Shown in pieces: positions 52,019 to 60,678 of a stretch of 64,000 bases of DNA. The translations under genes were made by a program, and so were the position numbers. The stretch is from Cognatiyoonia koreensis (GTDB lineage Bacteria; Pseudomonadota; Alphaproteobacteria; Rhodobacterales; Rhodobacteraceae). The stretch lies in contig NZ_FOIZ01000002.1 in assembly GCF_900109295.1 (NCBI RefSeq), forward strand, positions 806,001 through 870,000, in the 5' to 3' direction. Position 1 is the stretch's first letter, and each line of letters opens with the position of its first letter. The notes beneath the pieces are model-generated. The model ran no database searches and was not told where the DNA came from. It worked only from the letters and a program-made list of their open reading frames with translations.

Positions 52019-53730
52019 TGAGCAGGGCAGGCTTTAACGGTATCGGTTTTAAAAGAAGATACCGAAGAGCAACTTTGTCTTCGCAGTTTACAGTTAGCCT
52101 GCAGGGCTTGACAAACGGTGTTGCAGAAGAGGGCACCACCTTAATGCTAAGCACCAACGCCGGTGCTGTTGACAGTATCCGCTGGCAGATGACGTCGCCC
52201 TCGGGTGGATGGTCTGACGTCGCCGGTGCAACCGGCCTCAGTGAACTCGTCGATCTGGCGAATGGGCGTCATGACGACGGTGCGATGATTCGTGTCGGAC
52301 TGACATCAACTGGCGTCGAAGTTTTTTCTGACGCCGCACCGCTTGCCTATGCGCCGCCTATCGTGCTTGTGCCAAATGATGATCTTAGCTTTGTCCTGGC
52401 GTCTGGACGGCATCAGGTCGATGCCACCGTGTACTTTGACGGTGTTAATTTGACCTTTGAAACTGATGAAATGCAGGGCGTAAGTGTCGACCCATCGACT
52501 GGTCTGATCAGCTTCGATACTGATCAGTTCGCGCTGCAGGCCGACACAAGCTTGCTGGTCACCGCCCGCAATTCTGGCGGGTTTGCCAACATGACCCTTA
52601 ATCTGACGATCGTGGCGGCGACCGCATTTACATTGACTGCGATCGACAGCGAACCGGTGATTGCGGACGCAGACGGGGCGCTGAGCATTCAGATCGAAAG
52701 CGGAGTTTTTGCTGGAACGTACAACTCGCGTGTCACGGACGGGGTTTCCCTGACAACGGATATGGTAGAGACAGCCGCGACGCCACTTGTCTTGCCTGCA
52801 ATCAATGGTGTGACAGACATTGGCAGTACACTGACATGCGTTGCCGGACTATGGCTCTATGCTGGCACGAAACCCGACGCTCCAAGTTATCAGTGGTTTC
52901 GCGACGATCTCCCGATTGCGGGTGCGACGGGATCAATGCACGTCATCGGTGCCGCGGATCAGGACACAGTTCTGACTGTCCGGGAAAGTTTCGGCGAAGT
53001 GACGATCGAAAGCGGGCCAGTTTCCGTTCCACCTGGCGCGGCATTCACTCCATCTGATCTGGCTTCCTATAGGGATGACTTTGATGCAGGGGCCCTTGGT
53101 GCCTTCAACTTGGTCGGCCAGAAGATCGGCGCGTGGGAGAACCAAGGCCCCGGGTCGAACAGGTTTTCAATGGCCAACGACGCAGCGCGCCCCAAAGTCC
53201 TGACTTCCGCGCAAAACGCCATGGATGTTGTTAGATTTGACCAGGGCGATTATTTTCAGGACGTTGACAGTCCTGACTTTGGCGACACCGGGACATTGAT
53301 GATCGTGTTCCGGGCAATCACGGTGAGCAGCCCGTTTTCAAGTCTTTTTGCGCACACGGGCGGCGCGCGTTCTTTCCAGATCGACAGCGGAGACACGACG
53401 GGCGGTGAGTTCTTTGGCCGGGTCAACAGCACCGCGCACCGTGTCCTGATAAATCCGGTTTCGACGCAGAACGACTGGACGATTTTTGCATACCGCTTTG
53501 ACAGCATGTCAGGTGTCGCGAGCCTGTGGGTGGATGGCGCAAAGGTCGATGAAACACTTGATTATTCGACCTACGGCACGCCAACACGTCTGAGCGTCGC
53601 TGCAAGTCGCAACCTTTCCGCCACGCTCAATCACGACGCTGCGCAGCTATGGCGCTTTGACGACGCGCTTACTGACACCGAACTTTTGCAGCTCTTTACC
53701 TACGCTCAGACCCGTTGGGGGATTTCTTAA
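52018..53730 (+). CDS. Lectin-like protein with Ig-type and ConA/LamG-like domains
   Basis: A 570-residue protein with no signal peptide. Residues about 20-220 are beta-rich, Ig-type (TLMLSTNAGAVDSIRWQM, VYFDGVNLTFETDEMQGVSV). About 250-340 is another Ig-like region (LTCVAGLWLYAGTKPDAPSY). About 350-570 is a concanavalin-like/LamG domain (LMIVFRAITVSSPFSSLFAH, RFDSMSGVASLWVDGAKVDE, AQLWRFDDALTDTELLQLF). LamG domains bind carbohydrate. The start ATG shares its A with the TGA of the spike-like gene, and its stop shares TAATG with the G8 gene, so the three are translationally coupled. Lack of a signal peptide fits assembly in the cytoplasm, as for phage or GTA spikes, or non-Sec export. Likely a carbohydrate-binding surface or spike component. 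Confidence 0.75.
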   Translation: MSRAGFNGIGFKRRYRRATLSSQFTVSLQGLTNGVAEEGTTLMLSTNAGAVDSIRWQMTSPSGGWSDVAGATGLSELVDLANGRHDDGAMIRVGLTSTGVEVFSDAAPLAYAPPIVLVPNDDLSFVLASGRHQVDATVYFDGVNLTFETDEMQGVSVDPSTGLISFDTDQFALQADTSLLVTARNSGGFANMTLNLTIVAATAFTLTAIDSEPVIADADGALSIQIESGVFAGTYNSRVTDGVSLTTDMVETAATPLVLPAINGVTDIGSTLTCVAGLWLYAGTKPDAPSYQWFRDDLPIAGATGSMHVIGAADQDTVLTVRESFGEVTIESGPVSVPPGAAFTPSDLASYRDDFDAGALGAFNLVGQKIGAWENQGPGSNRFSMANDAARPKVLTSAQNAMDVVRFDQGDYFQDVDSPDFGDTGTLMIVFRAITVSSPFSSLFAHTGGARSFQIDSGDTTGGEFFGRVNSTAHRVLINPVSTQNDWTIFAYRFDSMSGVASLWVDGAKVDETLDYSTYGTPTRLSVAASRNLSATLNHDAAQLWRFDDALTDTELLQLFTYAQTRWGIS

Positions 53731-56700
53731 TGACACAGATCAGGCTCCAAGGCCCTACGACCGGGTCAAACCTTGGCACCGTTTCCGTCACGGTCGATAC
53801 CAGAACGGCCAGTGTCGATATCCCGGCTTTCAGTGCCGCAGCACCGATGCACTTACCTCTGATTGCAGGTCCGCAGGCCGATGGAGATACAGCGGTACTG
53901 GACACATCGCGGCTGAACAACCTGACCTCGATCCAATGGCGCGTGCGAGGTGGTGAAAACCTTGGCACGGCGACAACCCAAGATCTGTCTGGCCTTGGTG
54001 GGTCCTGGGTCGAGGCGGAGACTGTCAGCGACGAGGGGACTTTGGTTTCGCCACCGCTTCTGGTTCATGCGCTGATGATGACGGCGAACCATAATCGCGA
54101 CGATGCAGCTGCCGTAGCTTTGGCGTCACACAATAAAATGACCCGTGTGGCCGCACAGGATGGCAATTGGTCTGATACCCAAACGTGGGTTGCCGGATCG
54201 GTTCCGCAACACGGCGACAGCGTGCTTATCCCACATGGCGTTGAAGTGAACTATGACGTGGACGCACCGAACCTCTTGATCCGCCGCTTGCGCGTTGATG
54301 GGACGTTCCGGCTTGCCACGGACGCGAATACGCACATGTATGTGCGCGATATTATCGTCGACAGGATGGGTTTGCTTGCACTCGGAAACAGCGCAACCGA
54401 CCGTATCAACTCAAGCAATAAGGCTATTCTCACTTTTGACGGCAAGTCACTACTCGATATTGTCGAAGACCCAACACTGTTAAGCCGGGGTATTGTTTCG
54501 CTTGGTGCTGTCGATGTCTTCGGTGCGGAAATGTTGAACCACAGCCTTGCGACAGAGGGTGTTCCGCAAGGAGCGACGAGCCTCACGCTTGAGAAAGCTC
54601 CGGTGGGCTGGGACGTCGGAACGAAGATCATTGTCGGCGGAACTGCAATTCAGGACAACTTCACGATCGGCGAGGGACTGCCGCAGGTCGTCAAGGACGA
54701 AATTGTTACGATCACCGGCATATCTGGAAATGCGATTTCCTTTACGCCTGCGCTTGCCAACCCGCACAACGACCAGAACGACCGCAAGCCCTACAACAAA
54801 GACGTGCGCCCAATGGTCCAGCTTCGTGCAGAAAGTCGAAACTTGATCCTCCAAGCGGAAAGTCTGTCACCTGTTACGCAGCGCCCCCATGTCATGATTA
54901 TGCACATGCACAGTCGTCAGAATGTCCACGACGTTGGCTTGATTGGTCTTGGTCGTACCATCAAAGGTGCCTCACGGTTGGGCGTCCTCAATGACGATGG
55001 CGCGTTCAAAACCTACCAATTCAATTCGTCCACAAACAAGACCGAGATGGTTGAAGTTCCTTTGACGAATGACGCCAACATGCGCGGACGCTATCCTTGG
55101 CACTCGCACGTTGTGGGGTGGAACCACTCGCGGGCGGGAAGGCCTATTCCGCAGGTCGTCAACATGACGGTCGATGACAGCCCCGGCTGGGGTATTGTTC
55201 ACCACGACTGTGAAATGACAATCAGAGGTTCGTCTACGTTTCGTGTCTATGGTTGCGGTATCGTATCAGAACAAGGCGGCGAAACCGGCGTCTGGGACGA
55301 CCTGTCTGCGATGCAAGCGACGGCTGTGAACCTTGAGAGAGCGAATTGGCTCCAAAGCACACCCAAGGGCCACCACGCGCAGTGGCACGGCATCGGGGGT
55401 GATCATTTCAATGACGGATACGGGTTCGGCTATCGCAGCCGCGCAATCAAGGTGACGCGCTGCGTTGCAACGTCCTGTTCGTGGGGCCATGTGTTCTGGC
55501 ATCGCAGCCTGAATGCAGGTAACTCGCAGGGTCTATTTGATCTGACACATCTGCCGCGCAACACTCTCGACCTTCAAGAAGTCGGTCTAATGAACACGTC
55601 TTCCAATAATGGCGTTGGGAATTTCAGTGCAATTGACTACCCTATCGTTCACTTTGCCGACTGCATGTCGATCGGCTGTATGACTGGCATGTACGTCGCC
55701 AAGGATGATCCAAGGCAAAACCACGATTTTAGCGTGATCTGGAAGAACCCAACCGCCTTCGGAAGCCGGTTTACCGGAATTTATCTGGAGTACGTCAGCA
55801 CTTACATATTAGTCGATCCTTACGTGATTGATGGTGTTAATATTGGCAGCGGTATCCGCGTCGAGAATAACACCGCGCAGATTGCCGTCATACGACCGCG
55901 CACCGAAGGATGTTTCTTCCATGGTTTGTCCTTTAAAGGCAGCGCCGTCGGTTATAACGCTGACGATTTCAATGTGCCAGACAACCCTCGCTTCTGGGTT
56001 ATTGGCCGGGACGCGAATGACCGGCTGACAGATGTTGGCTATTCGGGCGGTCAATCCAAGACCCTGAATCAGGTAGCGGTGATCGAGGACGATTGGGACG
56101 CAACCTATCTCGATTACAAACTCGACCCGTCAGAGACCTTTCCCGACATCGTCGGCACTTGGGCGCGGCAGTCTGCCAATACGACAATCACAAAGCGGCC
56201 AGACAATACAGATGGCTTAAAGTTCGGCAACCACCCAGTTGGCCTACCCATCTCTGACAAAGCCTATGGTGATTCGCCGTTTCCTAGATCTAACTTTGGC
56301 AGCAAGCTGAAAGCATATGCTGAAAACTATGGCTACAATCAGTATCAAGGCAGTGATGTTGTTGTGCAGCGCGAAATCATTTCCGATGTTCCGACAGGCC
56401 GCCCTGCGAAGTTTACCGCGCTTTGGCAGGCTGACAGTCCCATAACTTCCGGGATAGATAATGGACCGATAACACTTTCCTCGGCAATTGTCGCAGGGGA
56501 CATCGAGGTGACGGTCGAACCTGGCGGGTCAGTTACGTTTGACGCAATTGCGGGTGCGACCGGCGGCACAGGCACTTTCGAGATTGACCCCGGCGACTTC
56601 ACGGCACCTGATTATGGTGCATTAGACATCAACTATAGCACAGGTGAGGTGACGTACACGCCACGTGAGGGTGTCTCAAATCAGTCAGACTTTGGGTACC

Positions 56701-57110
56701 TATTCATACGCTCGCAGCGCGAGACCGGCGTGACAGGCACCGAGACGCGGACCTATGCGACACGTCGGATTTCCGTTGTCATAACGAGCAATGCAACGCT
56801 TGCTGCTCCTGCTCGCGGGACGGACTTCACCCTGCAGTCAAACACGGGGAACACGACCTTCGCAGTTAATATGATGAAACTTCCGCAATCTGGCGGGCGA
56901 CGCATTCTTACAACGCAATACTCGACGGATGGCGGCACGAACTGGCGGCGTCTGTGTAATGGGTGGCCGCGGACCGCTGTGTCTGTCGCGCTTGAAAGCG
57001 ATGGATCTGTCCTGACGGCTGGAAGCCTAAATGTGCGACTCCGCTACCTGACGGATCACGAATACGGCTTTTCCCCTCAGACACCGGACTTACCTGTGGT
57101 TGTCGGCTAG
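53730..57110 (+). CDS. G8-domain beta-helix protein (CEMIP/TMEM2-like), copy 2, no membrane anchor
   Basis: An 1126-residue protein without signal peptide or transmembrane helix. The first 130 residues are a beta domain (IRLQGPTTGSNLGTVSVTVD). A G8 domain starts near 137 (VAAQDGNWSDTQTWVAGSVP, VEVNYDVDAPNLLIRRLRVD). A right-handed beta-helix follows, with GRYPWHSHVVGW, SPGWGIVHHDCEMTIRGSST, GIVSEQGGETGVWDDL and LEYVSTYILVDPYVIDGVNI. The C-terminus has cadherin-like repeats (AGATGGTGTFEIDPGDFTAP) and a final beta domain. It shares the H-x-H, VHHD and E-x-G-x-E-T-G-V-W-x-D motifs with copy 1 at 45047-47920. The start ATG overlaps the lectin stop by one base (TAATG). Its place after a spike-base-like and a lectin gene suggests a tailspike-like polysaccharide-binding or depolymerising protein; enzyme activity is inference. 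Confidence 0.85.
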   Translation: MTQIRLQGPTTGSNLGTVSVTVDTRTASVDIPAFSAAAPMHLPLIAGPQADGDTAVLDTSRLNNLTSIQWRVRGGENLGTATTQDLSGLGGSWVEAETVSDEGTLVSPPLLVHALMMTANHNRDDAAAVALASHNKMTRVAAQDGNWSDTQTWVAGSVPQHGDSVLIPHGVEVNYDVDAPNLLIRRLRVDGTFRLATDANTHMYVRDIIVDRMGLLALGNSATDRINSSNKAILTFDGKSLLDIVEDPTLLSRGIVSLGAVDVFGAEMLNHSLATEGVPQGATSLTLEKAPVGWDVGTKIIVGGTAIQDNFTIGEGLPQVVKDEIVTITGISGNAISFTPALANPHNDQNDRKPYNKDVRPMVQLRAESRNLILQAESLSPVTQRPHVMIMHMHSRQNVHDVGLIGLGRTIKGASRLGVLNDDGAFKTYQFNSSTNKTEMVEVPLTNDANMRGRYPWHSHVVGWNHSRAGRPIPQVVNMTVDDSPGWGIVHHDCEMTIRGSSTFRVYGCGIVSEQGGETGVWDDLSAMQATAVNLERANWLQSTPKGHHAQWHGIGGDHFNDGYGFGYRSRAIKVTRCVATSCSWGHVFWHRSLNAGNSQGLFDLTHLPRNTLDLQEVGLMNTSSNNGVGNFSAIDYPIVHFADCMSIGCMTGMYVAKDDPRQNHDFSVIWKNPTAFGSRFTGIYLEYVSTYILVDPYVIDGVNIGSGIRVENNTAQIAVIRPRTEGCFFHGLSFKGSAVGYNADDFNVPDNPRFWVIGRDANDRLTDVGYSGGQSKTLNQVAVIEDDWDATYLDYKLDPSETFPDIVGTWARQSANTTITKRPDNTDGLKFGNHPVGLPISDKAYGDSPFPRSNFGSKLKAYAENYGYNQYQGSDVVVQREIISDVPTGRPAKFTALWQADSPITSGIDNGPITLSSAIVAGDIEVTVEPGGSVTFDAIAGATGGTGTFEIDPGDFTAPDYGALDINYSTGEVTYTPREGVSNQSDFGYLFIRSQRETGVTGTETRTYATRRISVVITSNATLAAPARGTDFTLQSNTGNTTFAVNMMKLPQSGGRRILTTQYSTDGGTNWRRLCNGWPRTAVSVALESDGSVLTAGSLNVRLRYLTDHEYGFSPQTPDLPVVVG

Positions 57111-57190
57111 CCAGTCACAATGGTCGCCGGACAAAGCGACGTTGGGGTTATGGCCCACTGCACTGCCACGTAGGCAACTATAAAGGTACC

Positions 57191-58438
57191 CTACCTACCA
57201 AGACTCACGACAAAATCTAAAGTCTTCTGAGCCACGACTGCCGGATCAAACCGTGATCGGAGCAGATGTTGTGCCGCAGTCGCCATCGTTTGCGTCATGG
57301 ATGGACTTGCGCACAGCTTGGCCAATGCGATTGCCATTGCAGCGGGATCATCAGGCGGAACAAGAAATGCCGTTTCACCATCCCGTAGCACTTCTGCGGG
57401 TCCACCGACTTTCGTGCTGACGATGGCCTGACCAGCGCCCATCGCTTCAAGCAGTGTGTAATTTAGGTTCTCATATCGAGAGGCGATGACAGCAATCCCA
57501 TGGGTCCGTCGCAACTGTGCAATTGTATCACGATCACAGGCACCCTTGTAGTCAATCCGCTGCCGCACCGCGTCTGGCAAGTCGCCAAGCGCGGTTTCAA
57601 TGGAGACGATAGTTCCCTCAGGCGTGCGCAGACCGCTATTGGGGCCGACGAAAGTCAAACGCGCATTGCGGTTCGCCTCTGCCAACTCGGCGAAAGCATT
57701 CAGAACGACGCCACCGCCTTTGTGGTTGTCAAATCGTCCGACAAAAAGGATGCGCTCAGCGGTCTCCCGATTGATCGACACCAGTTCATTTGAAGAACGC
57801 AGCGTGTTTGGCAAAACTATACGCGGGACGTTGTGCACAGCAGCAGTCTGTTCGACTGCATCCAGAACATTTTGCGATGGCGACACCAACCCTGCTGCTA
57901 ATTCAAATGCCCGTTTCTCTCGCAACTCACGCAGCTTGTCCTCTTTGTTGGTGGGTCTGGCTTCGATATGCTTTTGGACAACGAACGGGCCATGTAGCGC
58001 GACAATCACCGGAATTGAAAGATGTGTCTGGGTGTATTGGGACCAACCATGGGTCTCCTCCATCATCAAGGCGTCGATGCCATAGTTCGCCACAGCATTG
58101 GATGCCGAAGCGCCGATCGCATCACCCAAAATGCGATAAGGCACATCACGGTCACCAAGCTTTGCGCGCAGACGGTCCAACACTCCCCAAGCCAGGGAGG
58201 GTATCTTGATGACAGGAATATCATCCGGACAAGGCCCATCAACATTGTCTGTCAAAATGACCGGTGCGGCACCGATCTCTTTCAGGCCCATAGCAAGGTA
58301 ATAGACCGAGGTCGCAATCCCGTTTGGCGTGTTCTGTCCAGGCCAACCCGGCGTCAACAACCCCAGCCGAGGGCGCTTGGTCGTTTCCGCTTTCTCCAAC
58401 ACCCCAGAGTCCCTTACCGTGTAGCTTTCTCCGAGCAA
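57191..58438 (-). CDS. Glycosyltransferase family 1/4
   Basis: A 415-residue GT-B enzyme. It opens RLGLLTPGWPGQNTPNGIAT and has VALHGPFVVQKHIEARP, RILFVGRFDNHKGGGVVLNA and the donor motif SRYENLNYTLLEAMGAGQAI VSTKVGG. The start is uncertain: the frame begins at TTG (58438), with a GTG 12 codons in as an alternative, and no ATG before the domain. Likely adds a sugar to the EPS repeat unit. It lies just downstream of the 2OG oxygenase gene on the same strand. Confidence 0.88.
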   Translation of the reverse strand: MLGESYTVRDSGVLEKAETTKRPRLGLLTPGWPGQNTPNGIATSVYYLAMGLKEIGAAPVILTDNVDGPCPDDIPVIKIPSLAWGVLDRLRAKLGDRDVPYRILGDAIGASASNAVANYGIDALMMEETHGWSQYTQTHLSIPVIVALHGPFVVQKHIEARPTNKEDKLRELREKRAFELAAGLVSPSQNVLDAVEQTAAVHNVPRIVLPNTLRSSNELVSINRETAERILFVGRFDNHKGGGVVLNAFAELAEANRNARLTFVGPNSGLRTPEGTIVSIETALGDLPDAVRQRIDYKGACDRDTIAQLRRTHGIAVIASRYENLNYTLLEAMGAGQAIVSTKVGGPAEVLRDGETAFLVPPDDPAAMAIALAKLCASPSMTQTMATAAQHLLRSRFDPAVVAQKTLDFVVSLGR

Positions 58439-58526
58439 GTCAGATGAAGCACCTCAATTTCAAAAGCTGATAGCCCATCCTTGCGCGGACGTTTGCGGTT
58501 CTAGTCGAATGCAACAATCAGCGACA

Positions 58527-59420
58527 TCAAACCAGCTTCAGCTTGCGCAAGACTTTCTCACCCGTGCCATGTAATACTGGCGGAGTGTATTTTCGCATGA
58601 TCCGCAAGCGGTCCTGACCTTTTGTTTCCTTATCCCCGGTTCCAGGACGTACACGGAACAAGGTCGAATGCGCCACTTTGCTGTCGCTCCAGGTTGCCGT
58701 GTAATAATAAAGCGCGATAGAGATGCGCGGCTGGCCGTCAGGATGGTTGATCGGGTCCGGGTTGCCATGCATGCTCGTCGATGAAGTACTGAAACAGCAC
58801 ATCCGGTTCATGATAGGGGGAAAGCTTGCGATCTTCTTACCCATGTCATCGGTCCATATCTCGAACGAACCACCATACTCTTCTTTCCAGTCCGGATTGA
58901 GATAGATAAGTACGTTCAAGCGCCGTTCCAGATTCATCTGTTTGTGATGATTGAAATCTGCATGAATCCCGAGATAGCCACCATTGCTGGTGCGATGAAT
59001 GCCACCCCCTTTGAAGTAGGGATCGGGGATCAACCCGTCGATACCCGTCATCTCTTCAAGGAACCGGATGAATGAGTGTGAGTTCAGAGCGTTGAAAACA
59101 AGACGCGAATACGCCGGAAGGATGTCGGGGTTGTAAGATGCTTTGAGATGTTCTTGCGCGCTGGAATGCTCAGGCGGCTTCGCATCAATCTGCATCGCCT
59201 CTTCGCGGACTTTCTCGGCGATTGCCAGTGGCAAAAAATCGTCGATCCCGATATAATGATAGGGCTTACCCGATTGGTATTGTTGAGAATAACGCTTGCC
59301 GATAGTGGCGGCCTGATCTGGCGAGATGTAAAGCGATTCAAGATCAAGTGCATAGACCGCCTCGGTTTTGTCGGTCGCCGCAAGGGCTGTTGATGCTTGA
59401 TTCATCTGGTTGCCATTCAT
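58527..59420 (-). CDS. 2OG-Fe(II) oxygenase (prolyl-4-hydroxylase-like)
   Basis: A 297-residue enzyme. The double-stranded beta-helix core is near 145-240. GIHADFNHHKQMNLERRLNV contains the H-x-D iron ligands, YLNPDWKEEYGGSFEIWTDD follows, and the distal His is in SMHGNPDPINHPDGQPRISI with the Arg that binds 2-oxoglutarate. Such enzymes hydroxylate proteins or small molecules; related ones occur beside glycosyltransferases and sulfotransferases in EPS clusters. Two ATGs are possible at the start (59420 or 59405). No signal peptide, so the substrate is cytoplasmic, perhaps a sugar-lipid or an associated protein. Confidence 0.85.
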   Translation of the reverse strand: MNGNQMNQASTALAATDKTEAVYALDLESLYISPDQAATIGKRYSQQYQSGKPYHYIGIDDFLPLAIAEKVREEAMQIDAKPPEHSSAQEHLKASYNPDILPAYSRLVFNALNSHSFIRFLEEMTGIDGLIPDPYFKGGGIHRTSNGGYLGIHADFNHHKQMNLERRLNVLIYLNPDWKEEYGGSFEIWTDDMGKKIASFPPIMNRMCCFSTSSTSMHGNPDPINHPDGQPRISIALYYYTATWSDSKVAHSTLFRVRPGTGDKETKGQDRLRIMRKYTPPVLHGTGEKVLRKLKLV

Positions 59421-59631
59421 CCAATAAATTAAATCATGATGTCGCGAGAACCCTAGCGAAACGACCCGATCATAAAAAGACTAAACTTCAGCGGATGTCA
59501 TTGCGCTATCAAACAACGGTGACAATCTACTTGCATCCGCTGGATTGTTGCCACCGCAAGTGTGCCACTTCGGCTACGGCGTGCAAAGCTTCAACTTGCA
59601 AGCCGATGGCTTTCAGCGACACGACAGTTTT

Positions 59632-59988
59632 TCAGGTCCCCGATACCCCATCGAAGCCATAGCCGAAGTAGGCGATATCACGGGCATAGGCTTTCGCTAC
59701 CACCTCGATCATTTGCGGCGTGTAAGCGTCACGATAGTCAGTTTTCCGCAGCGTGCTTGCATTTCGATGCTCCAATTTAACATCCCTGCCAAGACGCTTT
59801 GCGATCAGATCGAAATCTTCGTTCAGCCGTTCAAAGCGACCCACGAAATCGACGCCAATACCGCGTCCGGGAAGCCGCAGAAACAGGTGTTGCTCCTTCA
59901 GGTGAATGACCGCATTGAGATCGCTTTCAGCGGCATAAACGAGACAGGTGTTTTGACTGACGGAGGGATCGTCATCTAGCTTGCGAAC
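59632..59988 (-). pseudogene. Sulfotransferase remnant (C-terminal part of Sulfotransfer_2 type)
   Basis: A 118-codon open stretch without a plausible start encodes VIHLKEQHLFLRLPGRGIGV, DFVGRFERLNEDFDLIAKRL and RDAYTPQMIEVVAKAYARDI AYFGYGFDG. This is the C-terminal third of carbohydrate sulfotransferases (VGRFE, DF, YY/Y-x-x-E-x-x-x-x-V-A-x-x-Y-x-x-D-x-x-x-F-G-Y-x-F). The 5' PAPS-binding part is missing; an in-frame TGA lies just upstream (59989-59991). A second coding-looking fragment lies immediately upstream in another frame (59979-60098: HEFSAFQTLGSIVPGGPAEQ), which could be more of the same gene after a frameshift. A sulfate-adding step has probably been lost from this EPS cluster. Confidence 0.7.
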
Positions 59989-60678
59989 TCAGCAGAACGC
60001 TCTGGCCTAACAATCTTATAGAACTGCTCTGCTGGTCCACCAGGCACAATACTACCCAGCGTCTGAAATGCCGAAAACTCGTGGTGTTCGTCTTCTCCCT
60101 ACTGGGACTCTCGGTGAGCATTTAAGCGATAATTGCGAATGCTTCTAATGGGAGAGTTGAGACTTCGCATTGGCCGACGGTGTGAAGGTCGTCGAGCACT
60201 TGGCTCTCAACTATGTCAAGTGTCTTCAACGTTTGATTCGATATAACTTGGATGACAACTGGGGCAAGCGTAACTAGAAGCACCAAGATCTGCAACTTCC
60301 GCTCGGCCAAATTTCGACACTATGGGGAACTATGAGCGTTCTTTGGAAGGTCCAGCCATTATTGCGTCTGACCAATCCTTCTTTCACGCAGCCAAAGGAT
60401 CTTGATGACTGTCGTATCGCAAGGGTCACATTGCGCAGTTTGGTCCCGTGCTGGGCTTGCTTTGCATCTTTGGCTTGGTAAGCCTAGCGCGATTGTTCGG
60501 AAAGCAGATTTGAAATGCAGATAGACTCCGACCCGGATGACGGCCTGTGCATATCGCCCGCAAAGGACGGTAAGGCGCGCGGATATTGGGTGCTGGGCCC
60601 TTGTGTAAAGTCAGCTTACTGCTCTGTTCAGGAGCTTTACTGGCAAGATTGGGCTCAGAACCGGTTTGGTCCGGTCGG
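59989..60678. other. Intergenic region with gene debris
   Basis: About 690 bases without an intact gene. The left 110 bases hold the second, start-less minus-strand fragment noted with the sulfotransferase remnant. A 62-codon minus-strand frame (60122-60310: ERKLQILVLLVTLAPVVIQV then ISNQTLKTLDIVESQVLDD) has one hydrophobic segment and could be a small membrane protein or more debris. The right part (60430-60678) shows no features apart from being the upstream region of the GT2 gene. Confidence 0.4.

Noticed and set aside
60122..60310. 62-codon minus-strand frame with a hydrophobic N-terminus
   Set aside because: Could be a small membrane protein, but it sits among gene debris, has no convincing ribosome site and no recognised family; left inside the intergenic entry.
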